Origin: JAHFIW01 sp035495855
GTDB lineage: Bacteria; Patescibacteriota; Patescibacteriia; SG8-24
Reading direction: 5' to 3'
Assembly (NCBI GenBank): GCA_035495855.1
Contig: DATJFD010000002.1
Span: forward strand, 37,009-101,008
DNA: 64,000 nt
The notes beneath the pieces are model-generated. The model was given only the letters and a program-made list of their open reading frames with translations. It had not been told where the DNA came from and did no database searches. Every line of letters starts with the position of its first letter. The first letter of the stretch is position 1. This document shows positions 10,110 to 17,218 of this stretch, piece by piece. The position numbers were made by a program, and so were the translations under genes.

Positions 10110-11279
10110 ATGTCTGAGCAAAACCGCAAACTTCTCTCCACCCTGGTCCTGAGCGCCGCGGCCATCGCCATCGCCCTTTTCGCCGCGCAGAACATCGTGC
10201 TGCAGACCGTGAAGACCGCTCCGTTCGTGCCCGGCAAGCTCGTCCCCCCGACCCCGTCCGCGGCCGTGCCGCCCGGCGCGCCGAAGGAGCCCGTCACCGT
10301 GCTCGAAGACCTGCGCGTGCCCTGGGAGGTTGTCGATGCCGGCGGCGGAGCGTTCCTCGTGACCGAGCGGCCCGGCTCCGTGCGCCGCTTCGTGCCGGGC
10401 GGCGAGCAGCGCACCTACGCCATCCCGAACGTGGCCGACACCGGCGAAGGCGGGCTCATGGGCATGACCTTCTCGCCGGACCGCAAGTATCTCTACCTCT
10501 ACATGACCGGCCGCAAAGGCATCGCCGGCCTGACCGTGGTCAACCGGGTCATCCGCTACGCCTGGACCGACGCGGGGCCGAAGGAGGACAAGGTCATCCT
10601 CGACGACATCCCGAGCCAGATCTATCACGACGGCGGCCGCATCGCCTTCGGGCCCGACGGCATGCTCTACGTCGCGACCGGCGACGCGGGGAATTCGAGG
10701 AACGCGCAGAACACGAGTTCGCTCTCCGGGAAGATCCTGCGCATCACCGCCGACGGCGGCATCCCCGCGGACAATCCGTTCGGCAACGCCGTCTGGTCAT
10801 ACGGGCATCGCAACGTGCAGGGCCTCGCCTGGGACGACAAGGGCCGGCTCTGGGCGACGGAGCACGGCCGCTCGGGCGCGCAGAGCGGCTTCGACGAGCT
10901 CAACCTCATCGTGAAGGGCGGCAACTACGGCTGGCCGGACATCCAAGGCGATCAGAAGAAAGCGGGGATGATCACGCCGGTCATCAATTCCGGACCGGAC
11001 GTGACCTGGGCGCCTTCCGGCCTCGCCTGGCTCGACGGCTCGCTCTGGTTCGCGGGGCTGCGGGGCGAGACGCTCTACGAAGCGGTCCCGTCCGCGGATG
11101 GGAAGAGCGTCGACTTCCGCGAGCATCTCAAGGGACAGTACGGCCGCCTGCGCGCGGTGCAGCCTATCGGCGGCCGCCTCTACGTCACCACGTCGAACAC
11201 CGACGGCCGCGGCAAGCCGAGGCCGGGCGACGATCGCATTCTCGAGATCGACCCCGCCTTCTTCCGCCAGGCCCGGTGA
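10110..11279 (+). CDS. PQQ-type aldose/sorbosone dehydrogenase-like beta-propeller
   Basis: 389 residues. N-terminal membrane anchor (11-30) and a Pro-rich linker, then a six-bladed propeller of the soluble glucose dehydrogenase family: EGGLMGMTFSPD, YHDGGRIAFGPDGMLYVATGD, GKILRI, GHRNVQGLAWD, TEHG, GGNYGWPD, PSGLAWLDGSLWFAGLRGE, DDRILEI. The motifs for catalytic His and PQQ contact are present. It would oxidise sugars outside the cell with PQQ. No PQQ synthesis gene is in the window, so cofactor would have to come from outside or the protein may be a structural relative. The VTT gene follows 4 bases later. Confidence 0.85.
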   Translation: MSEQNRKLLSTLVLSAAAIAIALFAAQNIVLQTVKTAPFVPGKLVPPTPSAAVPPGAPKEPVTVLEDLRVPWEVVDAGGGAFLVTERPGSVRRFVPGGEQRTYAIPNVADTGEGGLMGMTFSPDRKYLYLYMTGRKGIAGLTVVNRVIRYAWTDAGPKEDKVILDDIPSQIYHDGGRIAFGPDGMLYVATGDAGNSRNAQNTSSLSGKILRITADGGIPADNPFGNAVWSYGHRNVQGLAWDDKGRLWATEHGRSGAQSGFDELNLIVKGGNYGWPDIQGDQKKAGMITPVINSGPDVTWAPSGLAWLDGSLWFAGLRGETLYEAVPSADGKSVDFREHLKGQYGRLRAVQPIGGRLYVTTSNTDGRGKPRPGDDRILEIDPAFFRQAR

Positions 11280-11283
11280 TCCT

Positions 11284-11877
11284 ATGCGGTTCTTCGCCGC
11301 GCTCGGGAAAAACCTCCGCGAAGGCGCCTGGTTCCCGTGGCTGCGGTTCCTCACCGTCGTCATCGTCTTCGTGCTCGGCATCTGGCTCGGCCGCATCGCG
11401 CTCCGGAACGACGTCGTCGGCGAGCTGGTGCATCGCTTCGGGTACGTAGGCCTTTTCTTCGTCTCGCTGGTCGCCGGCTTCAACGTCGTCGTGCCGATAC
11501 CGGCGGTCGCTTTCATCCCGCTCTACCTCGCGGCCGGCATGGCCTTCTGGCCGATGACGCTCGTCATGGTCGCGGGCGAGACGATCGCCGACCTGCTGTC
11601 CGTCTGGCTCGGCCGCACCGGCCGCGAGCTCGACAACGTCAGGCACGCGCGGACCGTGAAGCGGCTTGAGCGCTTCCGCAAGAAGCATTTCTGGGCGCCG
11701 CTCGGCCTGATGTTCGCCTTCGCCTCGGCGGCGCCGTTCCCCAACGAGGTCCTGGCCATCCCTCTCGGCATAATGGGGTATCGCGTCTGGCAGGTCGCCA
11801 TCCCCATCTTCTGCGGCAACCTGGTCTTCACCGCCGTCACGGCCTACGCGCTGCGCGCCGTGCTCTGGGGCCTCTGA
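11284..11877 (+). CDS. VTT/DedA-family (SNARE-associated) membrane protein
   Basis: 197 residues, about five membrane segments. The block from GYVGLFFVSL through VPIPAVAFIP, the glycine-rich helix with GETIADLLSVWLGR, and the C-terminal FPNEVLAIPLG match the VTT fold (DedA, YqjA, TMEM41 relatives), thought to scramble or flip lipids. The position of the PFPNE loop resembles the family's re-entrant loop. Four bases after the dehydrogenase stop, so cotranscribed. Confidence 0.8.
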   Translation: MRFFAALGKNLREGAWFPWLRFLTVVIVFVLGIWLGRIALRNDVVGELVHRFGYVGLFFVSLVAGFNVVVPIPAVAFIPLYLAAGMAFWPMTLVMVAGETIADLLSVWLGRTGRELDNVRHARTVKRLERFRKKHFWAPLGLMFAFASAAPFPNEVLAIPLGIMGYRVWQVAIPIFCGNLVFTAVTAYALRAVLWGL

Positions 11878-11885
11878 AAAAACAA

Positions 11886-11911
11886 GACCCCCGATGTGCA
11901 TCGGGGGTTTT
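11886..11911. terminator. bidirectional terminator
   Basis: ACCCCCGATG-TGCATCGGGGGT stem with A-tract before and TTTT after; serves converging genes on both strands. Confidence 0.85.
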
Positions 11912-11918
11912 CGGTCCC

Positions 11919-12380
11919 TCAGGAGAGGACCGTGGCGGCGGGTTCGTCGACGGGCGTCCCGTCCCAGGCGGCGACGTGGTAGCCGGGCACGGCCAGGAAC
12001 TGGCCGGTCGGGGTCGAGGCGAGCAGGTCGATCGCGCCGGGCCGAGGCACGAAGGCCACGCTCTGGAGCGCGATGAGCTTGTCGCCGTCGAGGAAGACGG
12101 TGAAGCCGCAGCGCAGCGACTTCGGGATGCGCCCGCGCTGCCGCTTGTCGCGCGGCGTCCAGATGACGAACATGTCGCCCTCGGAGTCGACGGAGCGCTC
12201 GATGCGCTCGCGGATCTCGCGGAACTCCTCGGCGGTCCCGTCGAAACCGATCCGGCAGCCGTCGAAGCTCCAGTCGCCCGAGAGCACGCACCAGAGCCGT
12301 TCCACGGCCGTGGGCACTTTGAGGTCGTCGAGCAGGCGCTTGATGGCGCCATGGTCTTGCAGAATGAGCGGATGGTTCAT
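11919..12380 (-). CDS. hypothetical protein
   Basis: 153 residues, soluble, no signal or membrane segment. Start ATG 12380 is set by GGGAGG upstream. Mixed alpha/beta composition with charged middle (EEFREIRERIERSVDSEGDMFVIW) and a C-terminal half containing LLASTPTGQFLAVPGYHVA. No family recognised. Confidence 0.6.
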   Translation of the reverse strand: MNHPLILQDHGAIKRLLDDLKVPTAVERLWCVLSGDWSFDGCRIGFDGTAEEFREIRERIERSVDSEGDMFVIWTPRDKRQRGRIPKSLRCGFTVFLDGDKLIALQSVAFVPRPGAIDLLASTPTGQFLAVPGYHVAAWDGTPVDEPAATVLS

Positions 12381-12513
12381 GGCTTTTCCTCCCGTGAGAT
12401 GTGGCGCGCCTAGAACGGGACACCTTGCCACGACAGGGTCCCGCTGTCAAGATAAGGCGGCGCTGGAAGGCGCAGTTCTTTCATCCCGCACCAAGGTTCC
12501 AAGGAGAAGGACC

Positions 12514-12879
12514 ATGTCCGACCAGAAGGCGACTTCCGGAGACAAGAAGGCCGATGCCGCGACCAAGCCGCTCGAAAAGGAGAAGATCGACGTCAGCGTG
12601 ACGCCGAAGCAGGGCGGCGACAAGAAGCAGACCCAGGACAACCGACAGTACGCTGACAAGGTGAAGAAGAGCCTCGAGAACGACGTCAAGAAGTCCCTCG
12701 ACGGCGCCAAGCAGGACGGCGCCAAGAAGCAGCTCGACGCCGCCGAGAAGACCGCGCAGGACGCCGGCAAGAAGATCGACCCCTCCAAGATCGAGAAGGT
12801 CAAGGTGAAGGTCGAAGGCGAGGCCGGCGGCGAGAAGGTCAAGCGCGAGACCGTCGTCGCCCCCAAGAAGGAGAGCTGA
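12514..12879 (+). CDS. Lys-rich low-complexity protein
   Basis: 121 residues, nearly all K, D, A, Q, E and V, no aromatic core apart from one Tyr. Built of loosely repeating blocks (DKVKKSLENDVKKSLDGAKQ, then KKQLDAAEKTAQDAGKKID). Strong ribosome site AAGGAGAAGG. Probably intrinsically disordered or a helical solvent-exposed protein; LEA-like composition, but no family can be claimed. Own terminator. Confidence 0.65.
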   Translation: MSDQKATSGDKKADAATKPLEKEKIDVSVTPKQGGDKKQTQDNRQYADKVKKSLENDVKKSLDGAKQDGAKKQLDAAEKTAQDAGKKIDPSKIEKVKVKVEGEAGGEKVKRETVVAPKKES

Positions 12880-12910
12880 TGCGCTTTCGTCGCTCGAAGA
12901 CGCGCACCCG

Positions 12911-12938
12911 AGCCCCGGCGCTTGTCGGGGTTTTCATT
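12911..12938 (+). terminator. intrinsic terminator
   Basis: CCCCG-GCGCTTGT-CGGGG then TTTTCATTTT. Confidence 0.7.
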
Positions 12939-12993
12939 TTGTCCGGACGGCCCGCTCGACACGGCGGGCGGCCCGCGTTATCCTTCCTTCGTT

Positions 12994-13515
12994 ATGTGGT
13001 TCAGGCGCAGACAGGACACGACGATGGCCGACGATGCCGTGCTGGCGCTCGGCCTGCTCGGCATGGCCTTCATGGGGTACCTCTCGTACCTCCACTTCAA
13101 GACGACGCCGGGCAGCTCGTTCTGCAATTTCGGCGCGCATTTCTCCTGCGAGATCGTGAACAAGAGCGTCTATGCCGAGCTGTTCGGCGTGCCGCTGGCC
13201 TTCATGGGCTTCGCGTACTTCGCGTTCGTCGCGGCGCTCGCGACCTCCGCGTATCCGTGGCGGCACCGCGCCATCCTGCTGGCCTCGGTGTTCTCCATCG
13301 TCTTCTCGCTGCGCCTGTCCTTCGTCGAGCTGTTCGTCCTCGGCGCCATCTGCGCGTTCTGCGAAGCCTCGAAGGTCGTGATGTTCGCGATCATCGGGCT
13401 GACCGCCCGCTCCGTCATCCGGGCCAGGGAACGTCTGCCGCTCGGCGGCATCGCCTGGGCGCTCTTCGCCGGCGCCGTCTTCACCGCCGCCGCCCGATAC
13501 TTCCAGGCTTCCTAA
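12994..13515 (+). CDS. VKOR-family thiol oxidoreductase
   Basis: 173 residues, four membrane helices. Loop cysteines C44 and C52 (SSFCNF, HFSCEIVNKS) with the conserved serine at 58, and the quinone-site CxxC at C120-C123 (GAICAFCEAS). This is the complete bacterial VKOR set, replacing DsbB: electrons from exported thiols pass to quinone. Neighbouring ccdA and a TlpA/DipZ-like gene complete a disulfide handling group. Bacterial VKORs often carry a fused thioredoxin domain; this one does not. Confidence 0.9.
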   Translation: MWFRRRQDTTMADDAVLALGLLGMAFMGYLSYLHFKTTPGSSFCNFGAHFSCEIVNKSVYAELFGVPLAFMGFAYFAFVAALATSAYPWRHRAILLASVFSIVFSLRLSFVELFVLGAICAFCEASKVVMFAIIGLTARSVIRARERLPLGGIAWALFAGAVFTAAARYFQAS

Positions 13516-13516
13516 C

Positions 13517-13740
13517 TGCTTCATCGAAGCCGAGTTCAGAGATCCCGCGAGAAATCCGGCCCGTCCGAGACAGCGGGGCGGATCCTTTTTTTGAGGCCGG
13601 ATTTCCGTGCCCTACTTCTCCGGCGGCCATGAAGAGCACCGCGGGTGGCGCGGGAATGGGGTCCCCGCTCGCGCGTATTTGCGAAGCAAAACGCACGTGC
13701 GGGGTTATTCCCGCGACAGGACCCGCGGGGTTCATCACCG
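13517..13740 (+). ncRNA. structured repeat element, copy A
   Basis: Shares fixed blocks with 16963-17183: ATCGAAGCCGAG, TCAGAGATCC, GCGAGAAATCCGGCC, GGCCGGATTT, CCGCGGGTGGCG and CGACAGGACCCGCGGG. Stems: AAATCCGGCC/GGCCGGATTT; CCGCGGGT/ACCCGCGG; CGCGGGAAT/ATTCCCGCG; CCCCGC/GCGGGG. The last two differ from copy B on both strands and keep pairing. Whether it is transcribed, and from which strand, is not shown; ccdA's own promoter lies just after it. Confidence 0.6.
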
Positions 13741-13751
13741 CTTCGTCATGC

Positions 13752-13757
13752 TATAAT
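13752..13757 (+). promoter_or_regulatory. consensus extended -10 of ccdA, leaderless
   Basis: TGC-TATAAT; ATG 13765 follows 7 bases later with no ribosome site. Confidence 0.7.
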
Positions 13758-13764
13758 GAAAACC

Positions 13765-14478
13765 ATGAACAGCATCTTCTTCCTCGCCATCGCGGCCGGA
13801 TTCCTGACCATCCTCGCGCCCTGCATCCTGCCGGTGCTGCCGTTCCTGCTCGGCACGAGCGGCGGCCGCTCGAAGCTCCGGCCGGTGATGATCATCATCG
13901 GCTTCGTGCTGAGCTTCAGCGTGCTCGGCGCGGCCTTCGCCACGGCCGGGACCTTCCTCGGCGTCTCGAACGGCGCGATCCGCACGGTGGCGGTCGTGCT
14001 GCTCCTGCTTTTCGGCCTGGCGCTCCTCTTCGAGAGCGTCTACGACAAGGCCATGGCCCGGCTGCAGCCCGTCCTCGCGCGCTGGAGCGCGAAGGTCGCG
14101 GGCAAGGCGGCCATCAAGACCGACGCGCTCTCCGGCCTGCTCGTAGGCGTGTCGCTCGGCCTCGTCTGGACGCCCTGCGCCGGCCCCATCCTCGGCTCCA
14201 TCCTCACGCTCGCGAGCCGCACCGCCGACTACGTCACGACACTGCTCCTGATGTTCGCCTACGCGCTCGGCGCGGGCGCGCCGATGCTCGCCATAGCCTA
14301 CGGCGGCAACGCGCTGCAGCGCCGCCTGCTGAAGTTCGGCAAATGGCAGTCGGTCCTCAACAAGGTCTTCGGGGTCCTCGTCGTCGCCATGGCGATCCTC
14401 ATCCTCACGGGCTACGACCTCATCCTGCAGGCCTGGCTGATCCAGTTCTACCCTTCATCCTTCACCGGCAAGCTATGA
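13765..14478 (+). CDS. ccdA: CcdA/DsbD-type membrane electron carrier
   Basis: 237 residues, six membrane helices. Conserved half-site cysteines C20 (LAPCILP) and C138 (WTPCAGP) are the pair that carries reducing power from cytoplasmic thioredoxin across the membrane. Its stop overlaps the next start (ATGA), so it is coupled to the TlpA/DipZ-like gene; together they equal a split version of mycobacterial DipZ. Start ATG 13765 is preferred to ATG 13756, which lies inside the -10 element. Confidence 0.93.
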   Translation: MNSIFFLAIAAGFLTILAPCILPVLPFLLGTSGGRSKLRPVMIIIGFVLSFSVLGAAFATAGTFLGVSNGAIRTVAVVLLLLFGLALLFESVYDKAMARLQPVLARWSAKVAGKAAIKTDALSGLLVGVSLGLVWTPCAGPILGSILTLASRTADYVTTLLLMFAYALGAGAPMLAIAYGGNALQRRLLKFGKWQSVLNKVFGVLVVAMAILILTGYDLILQAWLIQFYPSSFTGKL

Positions 14479-15644
14479 GCGCGGAACCCGGCATCAAAAG
14501 GAACTTCCTCATCGGCGCCGCCGCGGCCGCCGTGCTCGTCATCATGGCGGCGGTCGTGAACCTGCGCCTCCAGGGCCTGCAGATGCCGCTGGGGGAGCTC
14601 GCGAACATGAACGCGCCCGCCTTCGGCACGCCCGACCAGCTCACGAAGCGCGTGATGGACGCGGGAGGCGCGGAGGCCAAGGTGCTGCCCGTGCTCGCGC
14701 AGGCGATGCCCGAGTTCAAGGGCATCAAGGCCTGGATCAACTCCGGCCCGCTCACGCCCGCGGACCTCAAGGGCAAGGTCGTCCTCGTCGATTTCTGGAC
14801 CTACTCCTGCATCAACTGCATCCGTTCGCTGCCGTACGTCACGTCGTGGCACGAGAAGTACAAGGACAAAGGCTTCACGGTCATCGGCGTGCACACGCCG
14901 GAGTTCGCTTTCGAGAAGATAGAGAGCAACGTGCGCGACGCCGTCGCCCGCAACAAGATCACGTACCCCGTGGCGATGGACAACGACTACGGCACCTGGA
15001 ACGCCTACGGGAATCAGTATTGGCCGGCGCATTATCTCTTCGACGTTGACGGCCGGCTGCGGCACGTCCATTTCGGCGAAGGCGAATACGACGAGACCGA
15101 GCGCGACATCCAGCTGCTGCTCGAAGAGGCCGGCAAGAAGGTCGGCGGCGGCATGACCGAAGTGCCGAGCACCACCGACTTCTCGCGGATCGGGACGCCG
15201 GAGACGTACGTCGGCTATGGCCGCGGGGACCTGTTCGGCAGCCCCGAGGCGCTGAAAAAGGACGAGCCGCAGAACTACGTCGCGCCGCCGGACCCGCCGG
15301 AAGGGAGCTTCTATCTCTTCGGGACCTGGCGGGTCGAGGAGGAACGCGCCGTGTTCGTCGGCGACACGGGCGGGATCGCGTATCGCTACCAGGCGTCGAA
15401 CGCCAACCTCGTGATGGGCGCGCCGGGCGGCAAGGTGCGCGCCGAAGTGACCCTCGACGGCGCGCCGGTTCCTGCCGGGCTGCGCGGCGCGGACGTCTTC
15501 GAGGTCGATGGCAGGACGTACGTCGACGTCTCGGGCCAGCGCCTCTACAGCCTCATCGACGCGCAGGGCGACTACGACAGCCGCACGCTGCGCATCAAGT
15601 TCCTCGCGCCCCGCGTCGAGGCCTACGCCTTCACGTTCGGCTAG
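14475..15644 (+). CDS. thioredoxin-like protein with DipZ-type C-terminal domain
   Basis: 389 residues. N-terminal anchor (11-31), helical stretch, thioredoxin fold at about 88-230 with active site C112-x-x-C115 (YSCINC), followed by a C-terminal beta domain (about 265-389; GSFYLFGTWRVEEERAVF and VDVSGQRLY blocks) like the carbohydrate-module-like end of DipZ. Receives electrons from CcdA and reduces exported disulfides or thiol oxidation products. SCINC is the DipZ/TlpA-like active-site form. Co-translated with ccdA. Confidence 0.9.
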   Translation: MSAEPGIKRNFLIGAAAAAVLVIMAAVVNLRLQGLQMPLGELANMNAPAFGTPDQLTKRVMDAGGAEAKVLPVLAQAMPEFKGIKAWINSGPLTPADLKGKVVLVDFWTYSCINCIRSLPYVTSWHEKYKDKGFTVIGVHTPEFAFEKIESNVRDAVARNKITYPVAMDNDYGTWNAYGNQYWPAHYLFDVDGRLRHVHFGEGEYDETERDIQLLLEEAGKKVGGGMTEVPSTTDFSRIGTPETYVGYGRGDLFGSPEALKKDEPQNYVAPPDPPEGSFYLFGTWRVEEERAVFVGDTGGIAYRYQASNANLVMGAPGGKVRAEVTLDGAPVPAGLRGADVFEVDGRTYVDVSGQRLYSLIDAQGDYDSRTLRIKFLAPRVEAYAFTFG

Positions 15645-15657
15645 CCGCGACGAAAAG

Positions 15658-15682
15658 AAAAACGCGGCTTCGGCCGCGTTTT
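15658..15682 (+). terminator. intrinsic terminator
   Basis: AAAACGCGGC-TTCG-GCCGCGTTTT, perfect stem. Confidence 0.85.
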
Positions 15683-15703
15683 GAGTTTCTCGCGTCTTTG
15701 AAC

Positions 15704-15736
15704 CTCGGAGCTCGAAGCTTGGCGCTCGAAGCTCAC
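15704..15736. repeat. word repeat 4 (GAGCTCGAAGCTT type)
   Basis: CTCGGAGCTCGAAGCTTGG and CGCTCGAAGCTC. Same vocabulary as repeats 6, 9, 11 and 17; it includes the stop codon of the minus-strand gene at 15733. Confidence 0.65.
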
Positions 15737-16077
15737 CCGCGCAGATCGATCACCTCGACCTTGGCCGGGTCGTACGTGACCTCCGCCAATGTCGCGAAGA
15801 AGTCGAGCGCGGCGGTGATTGCCGTTCGCACGCGTTCCGGAGCGTCGGGGAGCTCGCAGCGCTGGCAGCCGAGGCGGCCGGGCTCCTTCTCCTCGATGGT
15901 CACATGGACCTTGCCGCCGGTGCGCATCGCTTCCGCGATCGCGCCCGCGTAGTCCCGCCAGCGCGGATATTCGGGGTTGAGCGGCGCGCCCGGCTGTTCG
16001 AGCAGCGCCCTGCCGAGTTCGAGCATCCCGAGCTCGACGATGACGTTGTGCCTGCCTTCTTGTCCGTAGAAGAACAT
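15733..16077 (-). CDS. hypothetical protein
   Basis: 114 residues, soluble. Begins MFFYGQEGRHNVIVELG; contains PEYPRWRDYAGAIAEAM and a CQRCELP motif (one CxxC pair) and ends in EVIDLRG. A TTG at 16107 would extend it by 10 residues with an alternative ribosome site; ATG 16077 with AAGGA upstream is chosen. No family recognised. Its stop lies in a word repeat. Confidence 0.55.
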   Translation of the reverse strand: MFFYGQEGRHNVIVELGMLELGRALLEQPGAPLNPEYPRWRDYAGAIAEAMRTGGKVHVTIEEKEPGRLGCQRCELPDAPERVRTAITAALDFFATLAEVTYDPAKVEVIDLRG

Positions 16078-16188
16078 CGTCCGTCCTTGTCCGCATGCAG
16101 AAAACAAAAGACCTCCTCATGGTGTACCGCGCCGTTCGAAAAAAGAAAAATCCGCCGCGGGGGCGGATCGCAGGGAAGGTGACGGCGC

Positions 16189-16875
16189 TCATGGCGCCCG
16201 TTCGGCCGGGTCGCACAGGAACTCGGCGACCGTCGTGACGAGGCGCTGGGCGCCGGCGGCCCGGAGCCGCGCGTCGCTCACCGTGCCGCGGACGCCGATG
16301 GCGTACAGGCCGTTCGTCCGCGCGATCTCCATGTCGGTCTCGCCGTCCCCGCAGAAGAACGCCTTGGCGGCGAACTCGGCGAGGTCCTTGCGCGCGACCT
16401 CCGAGAAGATCTCGAGGTGGCGGCGGCCCTTGGGGACCGCCGTGGAGCCGTACGCGAGCGTGAAGTGCTTCGTGGCGCCGCCGGCATTGAGGCGCTTCCA
16501 GACGCAGGCGTCGGAGGCCGCGCTCGAGAGGAACAGCGTCAGGCCTTTGCGGCGCAGCCGCGCGAGCATGCGCCGCGCGTGCGGGAAGAACCGGACGTCG
16601 AGCTTCAGGAAGGCGGCGTCGAAGTCCTTGCGTACGCGCTCGATCTCCTCGTCCCGGAGCGCGATGCCGTGGGCGGCGAGCACGCCGCGGTACTGTTCGC
16701 GCATGGGCATGCCGGTCGTCTCGGCGTAATAGCGTTCGGCGTCCGCGCGCGGCACGCCGTAGGGAGCGACCGCGTCGGCGAAAAGGCCGGCGCAGTACGG
16801 GAGCGTGTCGACGAGCGTGCCGTCATTGTCGAAAACGCCGTACTCGAACGAGAGAACGCTGCGGGAATGGCGCAT
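16189..16875 (-). CDS. HAD-superfamily phosphatase
   Basis: 228 residues. Motif I FDNDGT with D16 and D18, motif II SSAAS, motif III lysine in VPKGRR, motif IV GDGETD. Cap inserted between motifs I and II (C1 helical cap, about 25-95) as in phosphoglycolate phosphatase and beta-phosphoglucomutase relatives. Hydrolyses small phosphorylated metabolites; the substrate is not predictable. AAGGAGG sets the start at 16875. Confidence 0.85.
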   Translation of the reverse strand: MRHSRSVLSFEYGVFDNDGTLVDTLPYCAGLFADAVAPYGVPRADAERYYAETTGMPMREQYRGVLAAHGIALRDEEIERVRKDFDAAFLKLDVRFFPHARRMLARLRRKGLTLFLSSAASDACVWKRLNAGGATKHFTLAYGSTAVPKGRRHLEIFSEVARKDLAEFAAKAFFCGDGETDMEIARTNGLYAIGVRGTVSDARLRAAGAQRLVTTVAEFLCDPAERAP

Positions 16876-16962
16876 CGGCGCCTCCTTCGTCGTCGAAAGA
16901 AAAAGGACGAGCCTTGAACTTACCGCGGCCGCGCAGCGAGGTCAAAAAGATCAAAGCATGCA

Positions 16963-17183
16963 CCATCGAAGCCGAGATCAGAGATCCTGCGAGAAATCCG
17001 GCCCATCCGTGTCCAGCCGAAGCAGCGTTCTCGAGGCCGGATTTCCATCGTTCATAGAATGCCCGGCGTCGGTCAGAGAACCGCGGGTGGCGGGGGCAAC
17101 GGGGACCCCGGCAGCGCGCAGGGCCGGGCCCGAGCACTGACGGGGTGGTTGCCCCCGACAGGACCCGCGGGCCTCATGCATTG
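16963..17183 (+). ncRNA. structured repeat element, copy B
   Basis: Partner of 13517-13740. Stems: AAATCCGGCC/GGCCGGATTT; CCGCGGGT/ACCCGCGG; GGGGGCAAC/GTTGCCCCC; ACCCCG/CGGGGT; possibly ATGCA/TGCAT closing the whole. Compared with copy A the third and fourth stems changed on both sides. An intrinsic terminator begins right at its end on the plus strand, which would suit a free-standing plus-strand RNA. No convincing promoter was seen. This fills the 343-base gap between the HAD gene and the next stop codon. Confidence 0.6.
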
Positions 17184-17210
17184 AAAAACCGCCCGGTAAA
17201 GGGCGGTTTT
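17184..17210. terminator. bidirectional terminator
   Basis: AAAACCGCCC-GGTAAA-GGGCGGTTTT, ending the minus-strand gene at 17219 and possibly copy B of the structured element on the plus strand. Confidence 0.85.
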
Positions 17211-17218
17211 CCCGATCC

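Noticed and set aside
12879..14475. Long upstream extension of the TlpA/DipZ-like frame
   Set aside because: The open frame passes antisense-like through VKOR and ccdA; the ATGA overlap at 14475 is the natural start.
16963..17183. T-box or c-di-AMP riboswitch
   Set aside because: GGGTGG and AACGGGGACCCC pieces look faintly similar, but the T-box core (TGGNACCGCG) and the ydaO conserved tail are absent, and copy B does not lead into a plus-strand gene.
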